The notes below the pieces were generated by a model. It saw only the letters and a program-made list of their open reading frames with translations. It did no database searches and was not told where the DNA came from. A program made the position numbers and the translations under genes. 64,000 nucleotides of DNA from JBBDSH01 sp040905045 (GTDB lineage Bacteria > Pseudomonadota > Gammaproteobacteria > Eutrophobiales > Eutrophobiaceae), in NCBI GenBank assembly GCA_040905045.1, contig JBBDSH010000050.1:1-64000 (forward strand), in the 5' to 3' direction. Shown in pieces: positions 17,709 to 26,437 of this stretch (positions are counted from its first letter, which is position 1; every line of letters begins with the position of its first letter).

Positions 17709-18704
17709 TCAACGCGAGAAGGTTCGCACCAGATCCGGGCTGCGCAGGGCCCTGATGGGATGACGCAGGTTGGCATCCACAAGCCGATTGCAGATAACGT
17801 TACAACCTGAATTATCGGAACACTGTCGAACCTTTTCCATATCCATTTTCTTCAGAATCCCCGGCAGGTCCGTCTGGAGAAGGTTGCCGGCATGTTCCAT
17901 GGCCAGACACGCCGCCACGTTGCCCGATGCATCGATGGAAACACTGTAGCGACCGGCATCGCAACGGCCCAGGCTTTTTCCTTTCAGCCAGTTAATGTTA
18001 TCGCGGACATAACCACTCAGGAATCCCTTCGGGATCAGACCGGAGTGCAGGATCTCGCCGAACAGGGACGCAACCGCTTCCTTGTCATACTGTAATCCCG
18101 GATCCACCCGTCCGTAGCGGCCGACATTCCAGTGATAGGGCGTGAGCACCGGGGTAAATCCGTGATCCCGGGCAAAGTTGACCACCTCCCTGACGTCAGA
18201 GCGGTTTTCCTCGCTGACGATACAGGTAATGTATTTCGGGTGAGGATAATCGCGCAGGCGGTTGATTCCGGCAAGAACGATATTCAGCTGATCCGCGCCG
18301 CGAATACGCCGGTACCGTTCCCGGTTCAGTGTATCCAGACTGATGGAAATACTGACAGGCATGGTTTGCAGGGTCTGAACAAAGGAATGCATGATACGCG
18401 TGCCGTTGGTAACCAGGGTCTGGATAAAGCCGATGTCGTGCAGATCACGCATGATCTGCAGAAGATCCTTTCTCAGCGTCGGTTCGCCGCCCTGCATGAA
18501 CACAAATCGCACCCCTTCTGCATACAGCGATGTGAAGACCCGGTTTATTTCCCGGCGCGACATTTCATAACGGCCCTGATTAAGAGGGAGATCACAATAA
18601 CCGCAACTGGAGTTGCAACGCAGATTGACCTCGAAAACGGCCAGGAGCGGTTTTTGCTTGAGAATGTTCAGGAAGGGCCGGGCCTTGCCGTTCATCGGCG
18701 CCAT
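17709..18704 (-). CDS. Radical SAM protein with C-terminal cysteine-rich (SPASM-like) region
   Basis: A 331-aa radical SAM enzyme. The CNSSCGYC motif (CxxxCxxC, residues 30-37) binds the 4Fe-4S cluster, and MQGGEPTLRKD is the SAM-contacting GGE motif. A C-terminal set of cysteines (GRCDAGRY, VAACLAME, CSDNSGCNVIC) suggests an auxiliary cluster, as in SPASM/twitch proteins that modify peptides. No precursor peptide or partner gene is seen nearby. A GGGAG ribosome-binding site 8 bases upstream supports the start at 18704. Confidence 0.85.
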   Translation of the reverse strand: MAPMNGKARPFLNILKQKPLLAVFEVNLRCNSSCGYCDLPLNQGRYEMSRREINRVFTSLYAEGVRFVFMQGGEPTLRKDLLQIMRDLHDIGFIQTLVTNGTRIMHSFVQTLQTMPVSISISLDTLNRERYRRIRGADQLNIVLAGINRLRDYPHPKYITCIVSEENRSDVREVVNFARDHGFTPVLTPYHWNVGRYGRVDPGLQYDKEAVASLFGEILHSGLIPKGFLSGYVRDNINWLKGKSLGRCDAGRYSVSIDASGNVAACLAMEHAGNLLQTDLPGILKKMDMEKVRQCSDNSGCNVICNRLVDANLRHPIRALRSPDLVRTFSR

Positions 18705-19061
18705 GACGGATACACTCCCTGTAAAAAGCGCGTTCGAATAGCGGCCTGCCGGAACGGGATCCCGGTTCGGAATACTGCCGTTTCGCGAACCGGTTGACCT
18801 GTACCATACAACCCGTACCGGACCGGTCCGTCATTTTGCTCTGTCGGCATAACGTGCAACCCTGCCAATTCCTGTTTCGGGGCTGCGCGGACGGCATCAA
18901 CCCCTTAATCCCGACTTGTAAAGCGCGCAGCCCTTATCGAGTTTCATCCATATCAAATATCATCCCGGTGCCCTGCACTTATTCTTGTTATGGCGGTACA
19001 GATGCACAATGATTCACCTGCATACAGGATTTTTCAACCTTTTTTATTAAACAGATTATAA
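18705..19061. other. Intergenic region without recognisable gene
   Basis: It holds the promoter side of the radical SAM gene. No RNA gene, hairpin terminator or conserved coding frame is visible. Small open frames here have no ribosome-binding sites and no family resemblance. Confidence 0.5.
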
Positions 19062-19242
19062 GTATCCCGATATTCCTCTGTGGGACCGTCGGCCGCATAG
19101 CCTGTCCCGGACCTGATCCGGGAGAGGCGGCCGTCGAGCGTACAGAGCCTGTCCCGGACCCCGGCTCGTTGGCCGGGGCAGGCTTGATCCTAATCCGGGG
19201 GGATGTATTTACAGCGTGTCCCACAGAGGAATATCGGGGTAC
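19062..19242. repeat. MITE-like element with 25-bp terminal inverted repeats
   Basis: The ends 19062-19086 and 19218-19242 are inverted copies with one mismatch (core ATATTCCTCTGTGGGAC). The 181-bp element contains two further CCTGTCCCGGAC segments with local inverted repeats and no open frame. I see no clear target-site duplication. The remaining 119 bases before yebC show nothing else. Confidence 0.65.
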
Positions 19243-19361
19243 TTCTAGAACCTATCTCATTAATAAGCTACGTTGCTGATGTATCACTTCTTCGTTTACT
19301 TTGTCGCTTTGGATCGGGGTGCTAAAATCCGCTTTTTTCAAATCACTATCGAAGGACGGGT

Positions 19362-20108
19362 ATGGCCGGACACAGTAAATGGGCGAACATCAAGCACCGC
19401 AAAAGCCGCCAGGACGCCCGGCGCGGCAAGCTTTTCACCAAACTGATCCGGGAAATCACGGTCGCCGCCAGGCTCGGCGGCCCGGATGTCAACGATAATC
19501 CACGACTGCGGGCCGCGGTGGATAATGCCTTCGCCAACAACATGCCCAAGGACACGGTGGAACGGGCCATCAGCCGGGGCGCCGGGGCGGACGACAGCGA
19601 AAACGTCGAGGAGATCCGCTACGAGGGCTACGGTCCCGGCGGCGTCGCCGTCATGGTCGACTGCATGACCGATAACCGCAACCGCACCGTGGGCGAGGTC
19701 CGGCATGCCTTCAGCAAATGCGGCGGCAATCTGGGCACGGACGGTTCGGTCGCCTATTTGTTCAACCGGGTCGGCCAGATTTCCTTCCCCAACGGCGCCG
19801 ATGAGGAGGCCTTGATGGAAGCGGCCCTGGAGGCGGGCGCAGAGGATATCGCTACCAATGAAGACGGCTCCATCGATGTCCTGACCTCGCCGGAGGAATG
19901 CATGACAGTGAAGCAGATCCTGCTCGATAATGGACTGGAACCGGAATCCGCGGAAATCACCGAACGCGCCGTAACCAATATCAGCGTGGACAGGGACGGC
20001 GCCGAGACCATGATCCGGCTGCTGGACATGCTGGAGGATCTGGACGACGTGCAAAAAGTCTACTCGAATGCCGACATCCCCGACGATATACTGGCCGAAC
20101 TAAACTGA
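19362..20108 (+). CDS. yebC: YebC/PmpR-family protein
   Basis: A 248-aa three-domain protein beginning MAGHSKWANIKHRKSRQDARRGK, the hallmark of the family. Members have been described as DNA-binding regulators and, more recently, as ribosome-associated factors relieving stalls. The motif LGTDGSVAYLFNRVGQI and the C-terminal domain are intact. It is followed by the ruv genes, as in many gammaproteobacteria. Confidence 0.95.
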   Translation: MAGHSKWANIKHRKSRQDARRGKLFTKLIREITVAARLGGPDVNDNPRLRAAVDNAFANNMPKDTVERAISRGAGADDSENVEEIRYEGYGPGGVAVMVDCMTDNRNRTVGEVRHAFSKCGGNLGTDGSVAYLFNRVGQISFPNGADEEALMEAALEAGAEDIATNEDGSIDVLTSPEECMTVKQILLDNGLEPESAEITERAVTNISVDRDGAETMIRLLDMLEDLDDVQKVYSNADIPDDILAELN

Positions 20109-20169
20109 CTAATAGCCAGCGTGCCGTGATAACCAGAACCGCACCAGCAACTGTCCCGAATACCTACCG

Positions 20170-20202
20170 TACGAGCCACGAGCCACGAGCCACGAGCCAC
20201 GC
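20170..20202 (+). repeat. Tandem ACGAGCC heptamer repeat
   Basis: About four copies of ACGAGCC(A) run up to the ruvC start codon and occupy the place of its ribosome-binding site. Confidence 0.75.
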
Positions 20203-20721
20203 ATGATCCGCATCCTCGGCATCGATCCGGGTTCCTTGCAGACCGGCTACGGCATCATCGACATGGACGGCAACCGGACCGTGCACGTGGATCACGGCAT
20301 CATCCGCGTCCGGGGAGACGACCTGGGAGCGCGCCTGCAGCTTATCTTCGAACAATTGCATGACATCATCGCCCAACACCGGCCGGTCGAGGCTGCCGTC
20401 GAACAGATTTTCATGCAGCGCAACGCCGACTCCGCCCTGAAACTGGGACAGGCACGGGGCGCGGCGATTACCGCCTGCGCGCAACAACATCTGCAGATAT
20501 TCGAATACACGCCCAACCAGATCAAACAGGCCACCGTGGGCAAGGGCCATGCCGCCAAACAGCAGGTCCAGCACATGGTGCGCATTCTGCTCTGTCTGGG
20601 CGAGACGCCCCAGGCGGACGCGGCCGACGCCCTGGCCGTGGCCGTCTGTCACGGCCATTCCCGCGAGGGCCTCATGCGCATGGCCGGCGTCAGCGGCATA
20701 CGCGGAGGGCGGCTGCGATGA
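20203..20721 (+). CDS. ruvC: Holliday junction endonuclease RuvC
   Basis: A 172-aa resolvase that cuts Holliday junctions symmetrically in complex with RuvAB. The catalytic acidic residues are visible in ILGIDPGSLQTGYG (first Asp), AAVEQIFMQRN (Glu) and QADAADALAVAVCH (C-terminal Asp pair). The start is preceded by a heptamer repeat instead of a clear ribosome-binding site. The 3' end overlaps ruvA by 4 bases. Confidence 0.96.
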   Translation: MIRILGIDPGSLQTGYGIIDMDGNRTVHVDHGIIRVRGDDLGARLQLIFEQLHDIIAQHRPVEAAVEQIFMQRNADSALKLGQARGAAITACAQQHLQIFEYTPNQIKQATVGKGHAAKQQVQHMVRILLCLGETPQADAADALAVAVCHGHSREGLMRMAGVSGIRGGRLR

Positions 20722-21323
20722 TCGGGCAATTACGCGGCACGCTGCTGGAGAAACAGCCGCCGCTGCTGCTCATTGAAACGGGCGGCGTCGGCTATGAAGT
20801 GGAAGTGCCCATGACCACCGTCTATAAACTGCCGGAGGTGGGCAGCGAACTGCGCCTGTTTACACACCTGGTGGTACGCGAGGACGCCCATCTGCTGTTC
20901 GGCTTCGCCACGGAGGAGGAACGCCGCCTGTTCCGCACATTAATAAAGGTCAACGGCGTCGGCGCCAAACTGGCATTGACCATCCTCTCCGGTATCGAGG
21001 CGGATGAATTCGCCCTTTGCGTCCGCGACGGTGATTCCGCCCGGCTGACCCGTCTGCCGGGCGTGGGCAAGAAAACCGCGGACCGCCTCATTGTGGAAAT
21101 GCGTGATCGTCTCAAGGACTGGGAAATTATCCGGAACGCCGCCGGCGGGGGCGAGGGAAGGACGGAGGCCAACGACGCTATTACCGAGGCCGTCAGCGCG
21201 CTCATCGCCCTGGGTTACAAACCCCAGGAAGCCAGCCGCTACGTGCACGCGGTGGCCGCGGAGGGTATGACTCCGGAAGCGATCATCCGCGACGCCCTCA
21301 AGGCCTCGGTACGGGGATCCTGA
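20718..21323 (+). CDS. ruvA: Holliday junction-binding protein RuvA
   Basis: A 201-aa protein that recognises four-way junctions and loads RuvB. It has an N-terminal OB fold (about 1-63), a helix-hairpin-helix domain (VNGVGAKLALTILSG, LPGVGKKTADRLIVEMRDRL) and a C-terminal RuvB-contact domain (about 155-201) after a flexible linker. It overlaps ruvC, indicating coupled translation. Confidence 0.96.
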   Translation: MIGQLRGTLLEKQPPLLLIETGGVGYEVEVPMTTVYKLPEVGSELRLFTHLVVREDAHLLFGFATEEERRLFRTLIKVNGVGAKLALTILSGIEADEFALCVRDGDSARLTRLPGVGKKTADRLIVEMRDRLKDWEIIRNAAGGGEGRTEANDAITEAVSALIALGYKPQEASRYVHAVAAEGMTPEAIIRDALKASVRGS

Positions 21324-21450
21324 AGCCGGGGGAAAAGCCATTTTTCCGCCATAGGACGGCCATGTTTCTGTAGCAGACTGTAATGGTTCGCGGCCCGGGA
21401 CGGGAGATTTCCCGCGTGCTCCGCGATCTCTGCGAGATCAAATTATTAGT

Positions 21451-21482
21451 CCTGTCGAAGATCCACTTTTCCTTCGGGACAG
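21451..21482 (+). other. Hairpin between ruvA and ruvB
   Basis: CCTGTCGAAG and CTTCGGGACAGG form a strong stem about 70 bases upstream of ruvB. There is no following T run, so it is not a canonical terminator. It may attenuate or stabilise ruvB mRNA. Confidence 0.4.
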
Positions 21483-21551
21483 GGGTCAAAATCTTAAAGA
21501 GATCACCATGGCCATTGGCATCCTGAGACGATACAAGGGACAATAAACACC

Positions 21552-22595
<1,044 letters not shown>

Positions 22596-22605
22596 GTCTC
22601 ATTTC

Positions 22606-23031
22606 GTGCGCCCGGAATCCGCCCCTGATGAATTTCACTGGCCGGTGCGTGTCTACTACGAGGACACGGATGCAGGCGGCGTGGTTTATCACAGTAATTA
22701 CCTGAAGTTCATGGAGCGTGCCCGCACCGAATGGCTGCGTGCCATCGGCTTCTCCCAGCAATACCTGCGGGAGAAAGAAGGGATAATCTTCGTGGTCGCC
22801 GACATGAACATACGCTTTCGCAAGCCGGCCGTCTTCGACGAGGAATTAACCGTAACAAGCACAATAAAGGATATGAACGCCGCCAGCCTGAATTTCAACC
22901 AGACGATAACCAACAGCCGGGCCGAAACCATCTGCAACGCGAACGTAACCGTGGCCTGTCTCGAAGCAGCCACATTCAGGCCATGCCGTATTCCCGACAA
23001 CATCAAGGAAACTTTTCACCATGTCGCATGA
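22606..23031 (+). CDS. ybgC: Tol-Pal-associated acyl-CoA thioesterase YbgC
   Basis: A 141-aa hotdog-fold thioesterase. The catalytic Asp lies in VYYEDTDAGGVVYHSNYLKFMERARTEWL, the YbgC/4HBT signature. I chose the GTG at 22606 because it gives the normal family length and starts after the ruvB stop; an upstream start at 22543 would overlap ruvB in another frame. It overlaps tolQ by 11 bases and heads the tol operon, as in E. coli. Confidence 0.92.
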   Translation: MRPESAPDEFHWPVRVYYEDTDAGGVVYHSNYLKFMERARTEWLRAIGFSQQYLREKEGIIFVVADMNIRFRKPAVFDEELTVTSTIKDMNAASLNFNQTITNSRAETICNANVTVACLEAATFRPCRIPDNIKETFHHVA

Positions 23032-23716
23032 TCTCTCCTATGTCAGCCTGATCCTGAACGCCAGCCTGCTGGTACAGCTCGTCATGCTGGTTCTGCTGCT
23101 GGCGTCCCTGGTTTCCTGGGCCATGATCTTCAGCAGACGCATCGCCCTGGAACAGGCGCGCCGGGACGCGGATCAATTCGAGGAGCGCTTCTGGGCCATG
23201 GAGGATCTGACGCCGCTGTACAACCGCATCACCAACAAGCGCTACCAGGCCAAGGGCATGGAGAAGATGTTCGAATCGGGCTTCAAGGAGTTCGCCCGCC
23301 TGAAGAAGCAGGAGCACATCGATCCGGACGCGGTCATGGAAGGCGCGCAGCGCGCCATGCGCGTGACCATGAACAAGGAAATGGAGAACCTGGAAACCAA
23401 TCTCTCGTTCCTGGCCACGGTCGGTTCCACCAGTCCCTACGTCGGACTGTTCGGCACGGTCTGGGGCATCATGAACAGCTTCCGCGCCCTGGGCAATGTC
23501 CAGCAGGCGACCATCTCCATGGTGGCACCGGGTATCGCCGAAGCCCTGATCGCCACCGCCATGGGCCTGTTCGCCGCCATCCCGGCGGTGATCGCCTACA
23601 ATCGCTTCTCCAATGACGTGGAGCGGCTGCTGAACCGCTACGATATTTTCATGGAGGAATTCTCCGCCATCCTCCATCGCCACGCCCACGCTGCCCTGGT
23701 GGAGGAGGAGAGCTGA
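23021..23716 (+). CDS. tolQ: TolQ, inner-membrane proton-channel subunit
   Basis: A 231-aa protein of the TolQ/ExbB/MotA family with three membrane helices (about 17-37, 135-158 and 168-190). The conserved GLFGTVWGIMNSF and TAMGLFAAIPAVIAYN segments line the ion path. With TolR it uses the proton gradient to energise TolA and keep the outer membrane attached during constriction. Confidence 0.96.
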   Translation: MSHDLSYVSLILNASLLVQLVMLVLLLASLVSWAMIFSRRIALEQARRDADQFEERFWAMEDLTPLYNRITNKRYQAKGMEKMFESGFKEFARLKKQEHIDPDAVMEGAQRAMRVTMNKEMENLETNLSFLATVGSTSPYVGLFGTVWGIMNSFRALGNVQQATISMVAPGIAEALIATAMGLFAAIPAVIAYNRFSNDVERLLNRYDIFMEEFSAILHRHAHAALVEEES

Positions 23717-23718
23717 CC

Positions 23719-24141
23719 ATGCGCCAGCGAGTCCGCAAGCGTCCCATGTCCGAAATCAACGTCGTCCCCTACATCGACGTCATGCTGGTATTGCTGGTGA
23801 TCTTCATGATCACCGCGCCGCTTCTGACCCAGGGCGTCAAGGTGGAACTGCCGCGGGTGGCCTCGGAACCCATGTCGCCCAGCGACAATGAGCCGGTTAT
23901 TGTCAGCGTTGACAGTACCGGAAGATATTACATCAACTTCGGCGAGGATCAGGACAGTCCCGTGGACGCGCAGACGCTGGTCAACCGCGTCGGCGCGCTG
24001 CTGAAATACCGGCCGGACATCCCCATTTACGTCAAGGGCGATGAAAACGTGCCCTACGGCCGCGTCGTCGAGGTCATGGCGCTGCTGCAGACGGCCGGCG
24101 TGCCCAATGTCGGCCTCGTCACGAAACCGCCCGAAGGCTGA
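23719..24141 (+). CDS. tolR: TolR, inner-membrane subunit of the Tol system
   Basis: A 140-aa protein with one N-terminal helix bearing the essential Asp (INVVPYIDVMLVLLVIFMITAPL) and a periplasmic domain. Two bases separate it from tolQ. The next operon gene, tolA, lies 38.7 kb away because a Mu-like prophage is inserted in the spacer. Confidence 0.96.
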   Translation: MRQRVRKRPMSEINVVPYIDVMLVLLVIFMITAPLLTQGVKVELPRVASEPMSPSDNEPVIVSVDSTGRYYINFGEDQDSPVDAQTLVNRVGALLKYRPDIPIYVKGDENVPYGRVVEVMALLQTAGVPNVGLVTKPPEG

Positions 24142-24229
24142 ATAAGTGTTCCGAATTCCAGTACAGTTGCAGTCCGGGTTGAATATGGGACGGGGTCATG
24201 GGGCATTGAAGCGACTAGCGCCAGGGACG
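24141..24229 (+). repeat. Left half of an intergenic inverted-repeat element split by the prophage
   Basis: The stretch from AATAAGTGTTCCGAATTC to GGGTCATGGGGCATT matches, in inverted orientation and imperfectly, the host sequence at about 62685-62790. The first 18 bases are identical to the left edge of the palindromic element at 16519. The last five bases, GGACG (24225-24229), are the target duplication of the prophage. Confidence 0.75.
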
Positions 24230-24279
24230 TGTAACGCGCCACATGGTTTGAGATCGCAACGACAGATGGTTTGAGATCG
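24230..24279 (+). promoter_or_regulatory. Left prophage end with two transposase-binding sites
   Basis: After the terminal TG come ACATGGTTTGAGATCG (24241-24256) and ACAGATGGTTTGAGATCG (24262-24279), direct copies about 22 bp apart. Their inverted counterparts are at the right end. This is the layout of MuA end sites. Confidence 0.85.
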
Positions 24280-24309
24280 TGCGGCGCACAAATACTATTT
24301 ACAAATAGT

Positions 24310-24750
24310 TTAAACGGTCTCTTCAGACGCCGCCAATATCTCTTGTCGCCGTGTCTCCGTCAGCAACCCGGCCTGCACCAGCAACGTCAGCCCCTCCTGG
24401 GTGTCGGGATCGTCGGCATAGACGCGGCGAGCGGTGCGTAGCATGTCGAGGTAGTCCTCGATGAGTGGCTCGGATTTGGCGGCAGTGCGAATATCGATCC
24501 GCTCTTGGCGGGTGAAGCGGTCCAGGAAGGCTCTGGATGACCAGCTCGCCCGGGGCGCCGGCGCCGGCGGCCCGACCACCCGCAGCCCCGGGGGCGTTAC
24601 GCCAGCATCGGCGATCAGTCCGTCCAGTTCCTGCCGGTTCAGTCCGATGCGTGCCAGCGTATCGTCGCCGGCGTGGTGCAGCGCGATCAGGGCGCGGTGA
24701 TACTCCTCGCTCTGCAGAGTCTGCAGATGTTGTTTGCTTTCGATTTTCAT
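24310..24750 (-). CDS. Phage protein of unknown function, coupled to the DGR reverse transcriptase
   Basis: A 146-aa acidic, mostly helical protein. Its ATG overlaps the stop of the reverse transcriptase (ATGA), so the two are translationally coupled. The C-terminal half (FLDRFTRQERIDIRTAA ... IEDYLDMLRTARRVYADDPDTQEGLTLLVQAGLLTETRRQEIL) resembles small proteins found at the end of tail-fibre regions in many temperate phages. It is the last gene before the left end. It may be a tail-related protein or a DGR accessory; sequence alone does not decide. Confidence 0.7.
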   Translation of the reverse strand: MKIESKQHLQTLQSEEYHRALIALHHAGDDTLARIGLNRQELDGLIADAGVTPPGLRVVGPPAPAPRASWSSRAFLDRFTRQERIDIRTAAKSEPLIEDYLDMLRTARRVYADDPDTQEGLTLLVQAGLLTETRRQEILAASEETV

Positions 24751-25730
24751 GACGCGATCTCCAGATGACGTAACAGGTTGTGGCTGTCGGCCCAGTTGGC
24801 GTGGCCGGTCCAGGCGGCCAGGAATTTGGCCAGGGCCTCTTCATCGCCACGGGCACGCAAGGAGTTGATGGCGCGGCGTGCCCGCGTCACGCTGCTCCGG
24901 CGCAGCAGTTTGTGCTTGGGCCAGATGCGGTAGCCGAGGAAGTTGACGCCGCGGTTAACGGGCGCGAGTGTCCATTTGCTGAGTTTTAGACCGAGGCGTT
25001 CCTTGCTGACAGCTCGCATGGCGTTAAGCGTCTTTCGGAGGACGTCCGGGTCGTGGTGCAATACCACGATATCGTCCATATAGCGCGCCCAGTGTTGGTG
25101 TTTCAATTCCTGCTGCAGCAGCCGATCGATGACGCCGCCGTAAAGGTTGGCGAAGTACTGGCTGGTCAGGCTGCCGATGGGAATACCCTTTCCCTGGGCA
25201 GGCAGCATGGCATCGATGATTCTGAGCGTGCCGGCGCAGCTGATTTTCTTGCGGATCAATCCATGCAGAACCCGCCTGTCGATGCTGTAGAAGTAACGGT
25301 GGAAATCGGTCTTGAGATAATACAGGCGCTGGTCCTGCCGCACGAGCCGGCGCATGTCGGACTGTACGGCCTTGACACCGGCGTGCGTGCCGAGGCCGGG
25401 CCGACAGGCGAAACAGCGCGGCAGGAGCATCGCCTCAATAACAGGACCGATGACATTGCACAGCGCGTGCTGCGCCACGCGGTCGCGGAACGGCAGCGCC
25501 GAGATCTGCCGGACCTTGGGTTCGGACACGAAAAACTGATGAAACGGTCCACGATAATAAGTCCCGTCGCGCAGCTCGCGGGCGAGTATCGCGAGATTGA
25601 CTTCGGCGTATTCCTTCCATTCCAGATAGCCGGCGGACTGACGCTTGCCCTTGAGCGTGCGCTCATAGGCCAGGCGCATATTGTCGTCGCTGACAATCGT
25701 CTCGATGAGGTTGCGGTATTTCTTAGCCAT
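24747..25730 (-). CDS. Diversity-generating retroelement reverse transcriptase
   Basis: A 327-aa reverse transcriptase that, in studied DGRs, copies the template RNA with errors at adenines and supplies cDNA for replacement of the variable repeat. Palm motifs are visible: KTDFHRYFYSID (140-151, first catalytic Asp), IPIGSLTSQYFANLY (183-197), the DGR-type GxxxSQ version, and the catalytic YMDD (217-220). There is no maturase, nuclease or retron-type domain. It lies directly downstream of the template repeat and avd. Its assignment is secured by the repeat pair rather than by the motifs alone. Confidence 0.96.
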   Translation of the reverse strand: MAKKYRNLIETIVSDDNMRLAYERTLKGKRQSAGYLEWKEYAEVNLAILARELRDGTYYRGPFHQFFVSEPKVRQISALPFRDRVAQHALCNVIGPVIEAMLLPRCFACRPGLGTHAGVKAVQSDMRRLVRQDQRLYYLKTDFHRYFYSIDRRVLHGLIRKKISCAGTLRIIDAMLPAQGKGIPIGSLTSQYFANLYGGVIDRLLQQELKHQHWARYMDDIVVLHHDPDVLRKTLNAMRAVSKERLGLKLSKWTLAPVNRGVNFLGYRIWPKHKLLRRSSVTRARRAINSLRARGDEEALAKFLAAWTGHANWADSHNLLRHLEIAS

Positions 25731-25879
25731 AATAATAAATGCCCGGCGCGGGTTTCGATGATCTACTCCCCGCTATCCGGAACCCCGCAGTGTATTCGCC
25801 GAAGCAGGTCAAGCGGGCTGACCACCACAAGGACAGCCGGCCTGCGCCGCCGTAACGGACGCAGAGCGAAATAAGGGTC

Positions 25880-25988
25880 GTCACTGCAGCCGCGCGCCCC
25901 GATGTTGCTGTTCGCGTTCGAGGGCTGATTGTTCCAGTTGGAACAGCGCGAACCGGCGATGGCGCCGTTGCTCCAGTTCCCGCCGAAT
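25880..25988 (-). repeat. DGR template repeat (TR)
   Basis: A 109-bp segment matching 26455-26563 (offset 575) with 10 differences. Each difference is a TR adenine on the sense (minus) strand: plus-strand positions 25905, 25911, 25912, 25929, 25932, 25938, 25939, 25960, 25968 and 25969. The repeat has 24 adenines in all. The edges are set by mismatches at 25879 and 25989, which are not adenine changes. Read in the target's frame it encodes several AAC/AAT codons. It lies in the 279-bp non-coding space between avd and the reverse transcriptase and should be part of the template RNA. Confidence 0.97.
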
Positions 25989-26009
25989 AGCACGGCATGC
26001 AAACCCCGC

Positions 26010-26378
26010 TCAACCTTTACGCCTCTTGCCGATCCACGTGCCCAGCATCTTTCCCGTTTCGGCCAGGTGCGTACTGGCAACCCGGTGCTGCTTCGGCGTG
26101 ATGATGCGTCGCTGTGAATGGCTCATGAAGCGTAACCAGAACCGCAGATGCGCCAGTCCGGCATCCGCGGCATAAAGGCGGGAAACCTGATTCGACTTCC
26201 CGCCAACGATAAATAAATGCACCTGCTCCAGCATGGCCTGGAGGAACATGTCCCGTACGCGCCCGTGTTTGCGCGGAATGTTCTGCGCCACCGGATACAT
26301 GTAGTTAATGAATTTTTCATATTTCTCGACAATCGCCAATTGATCGACGGGCGCCCGTTCGTCCTTAACCGTCTCCAT
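26010..26378 (-). CDS. avd: DGR accessory variability determinant Avd
   Basis: A 122-aa basic helical protein matching the Avd four-helix-bundle family in length and pattern (VEKYEKFINYMYPVAQNIPRKHG, LRFWLRFM, LAETGKMLGTWIGKRRKG). In Bordetella phage BPP-1, Avd forms a pentamer that binds the reverse transcriptase and the template RNA and is required for mutagenic homing. A GAGGAG ribosome-binding site precedes the ATG. The template repeat begins 22 bases past its stop. Confidence 0.92.
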   Translation of the reverse strand: METVKDERAPVDQLAIVEKYEKFINYMYPVAQNIPRKHGRVRDMFLQAMLEQVHLFIVGGKSNQVSRLYAADAGLAHLRFWLRFMSHSQRRIITPKQHRVASTHLAETGKMLGTWIGKRRKG

Positions 26379-26417
26379 ACTCTGCTCCTCGTTTGCGTTT
26401 CAAGTTTCATGAACGAC

Positions 26418-26437
26418 GGCAGCGCTACCGCGCTGCC
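26418..26437 (-). other. Hairpin downstream of the variable repeat
   Basis: GGCAGCGC and GCGCTGCC form a perfect 8-bp GC-rich stem around a 4-base loop that reads GGTA on the sense strand. An 8-bp stem with a GRNA loop at this place matches the target-recognition hairpin described for phage BPP-1. The stop codon of the target gene (26437-26439) touches the stem. Confidence 0.85.

Noticed and set aside
24207..24229. TG at 24207 as the left prophage end
   Set aside because: No matching 5-bp duplication follows any CA on the right. The TG at 24230 with GGACG on both sides fits exactly and brings the end sites to equal distances.
24747..25730. Retron or group II intron as explanation for the reverse transcriptase
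   Set aside because: There is no msr/msd-like structure, maturase X domain or HNH nuclease, while the adenine-specific repeat pair directly identifies a DGR.
25763..26080. Open frame spanning the DGR template repeat
   Set aside because: It reads the lectin-like sequence only because the repeat copies the target gene. Its ends are unrelated to the family, and it overlaps avd. It is template RNA, not a gene.
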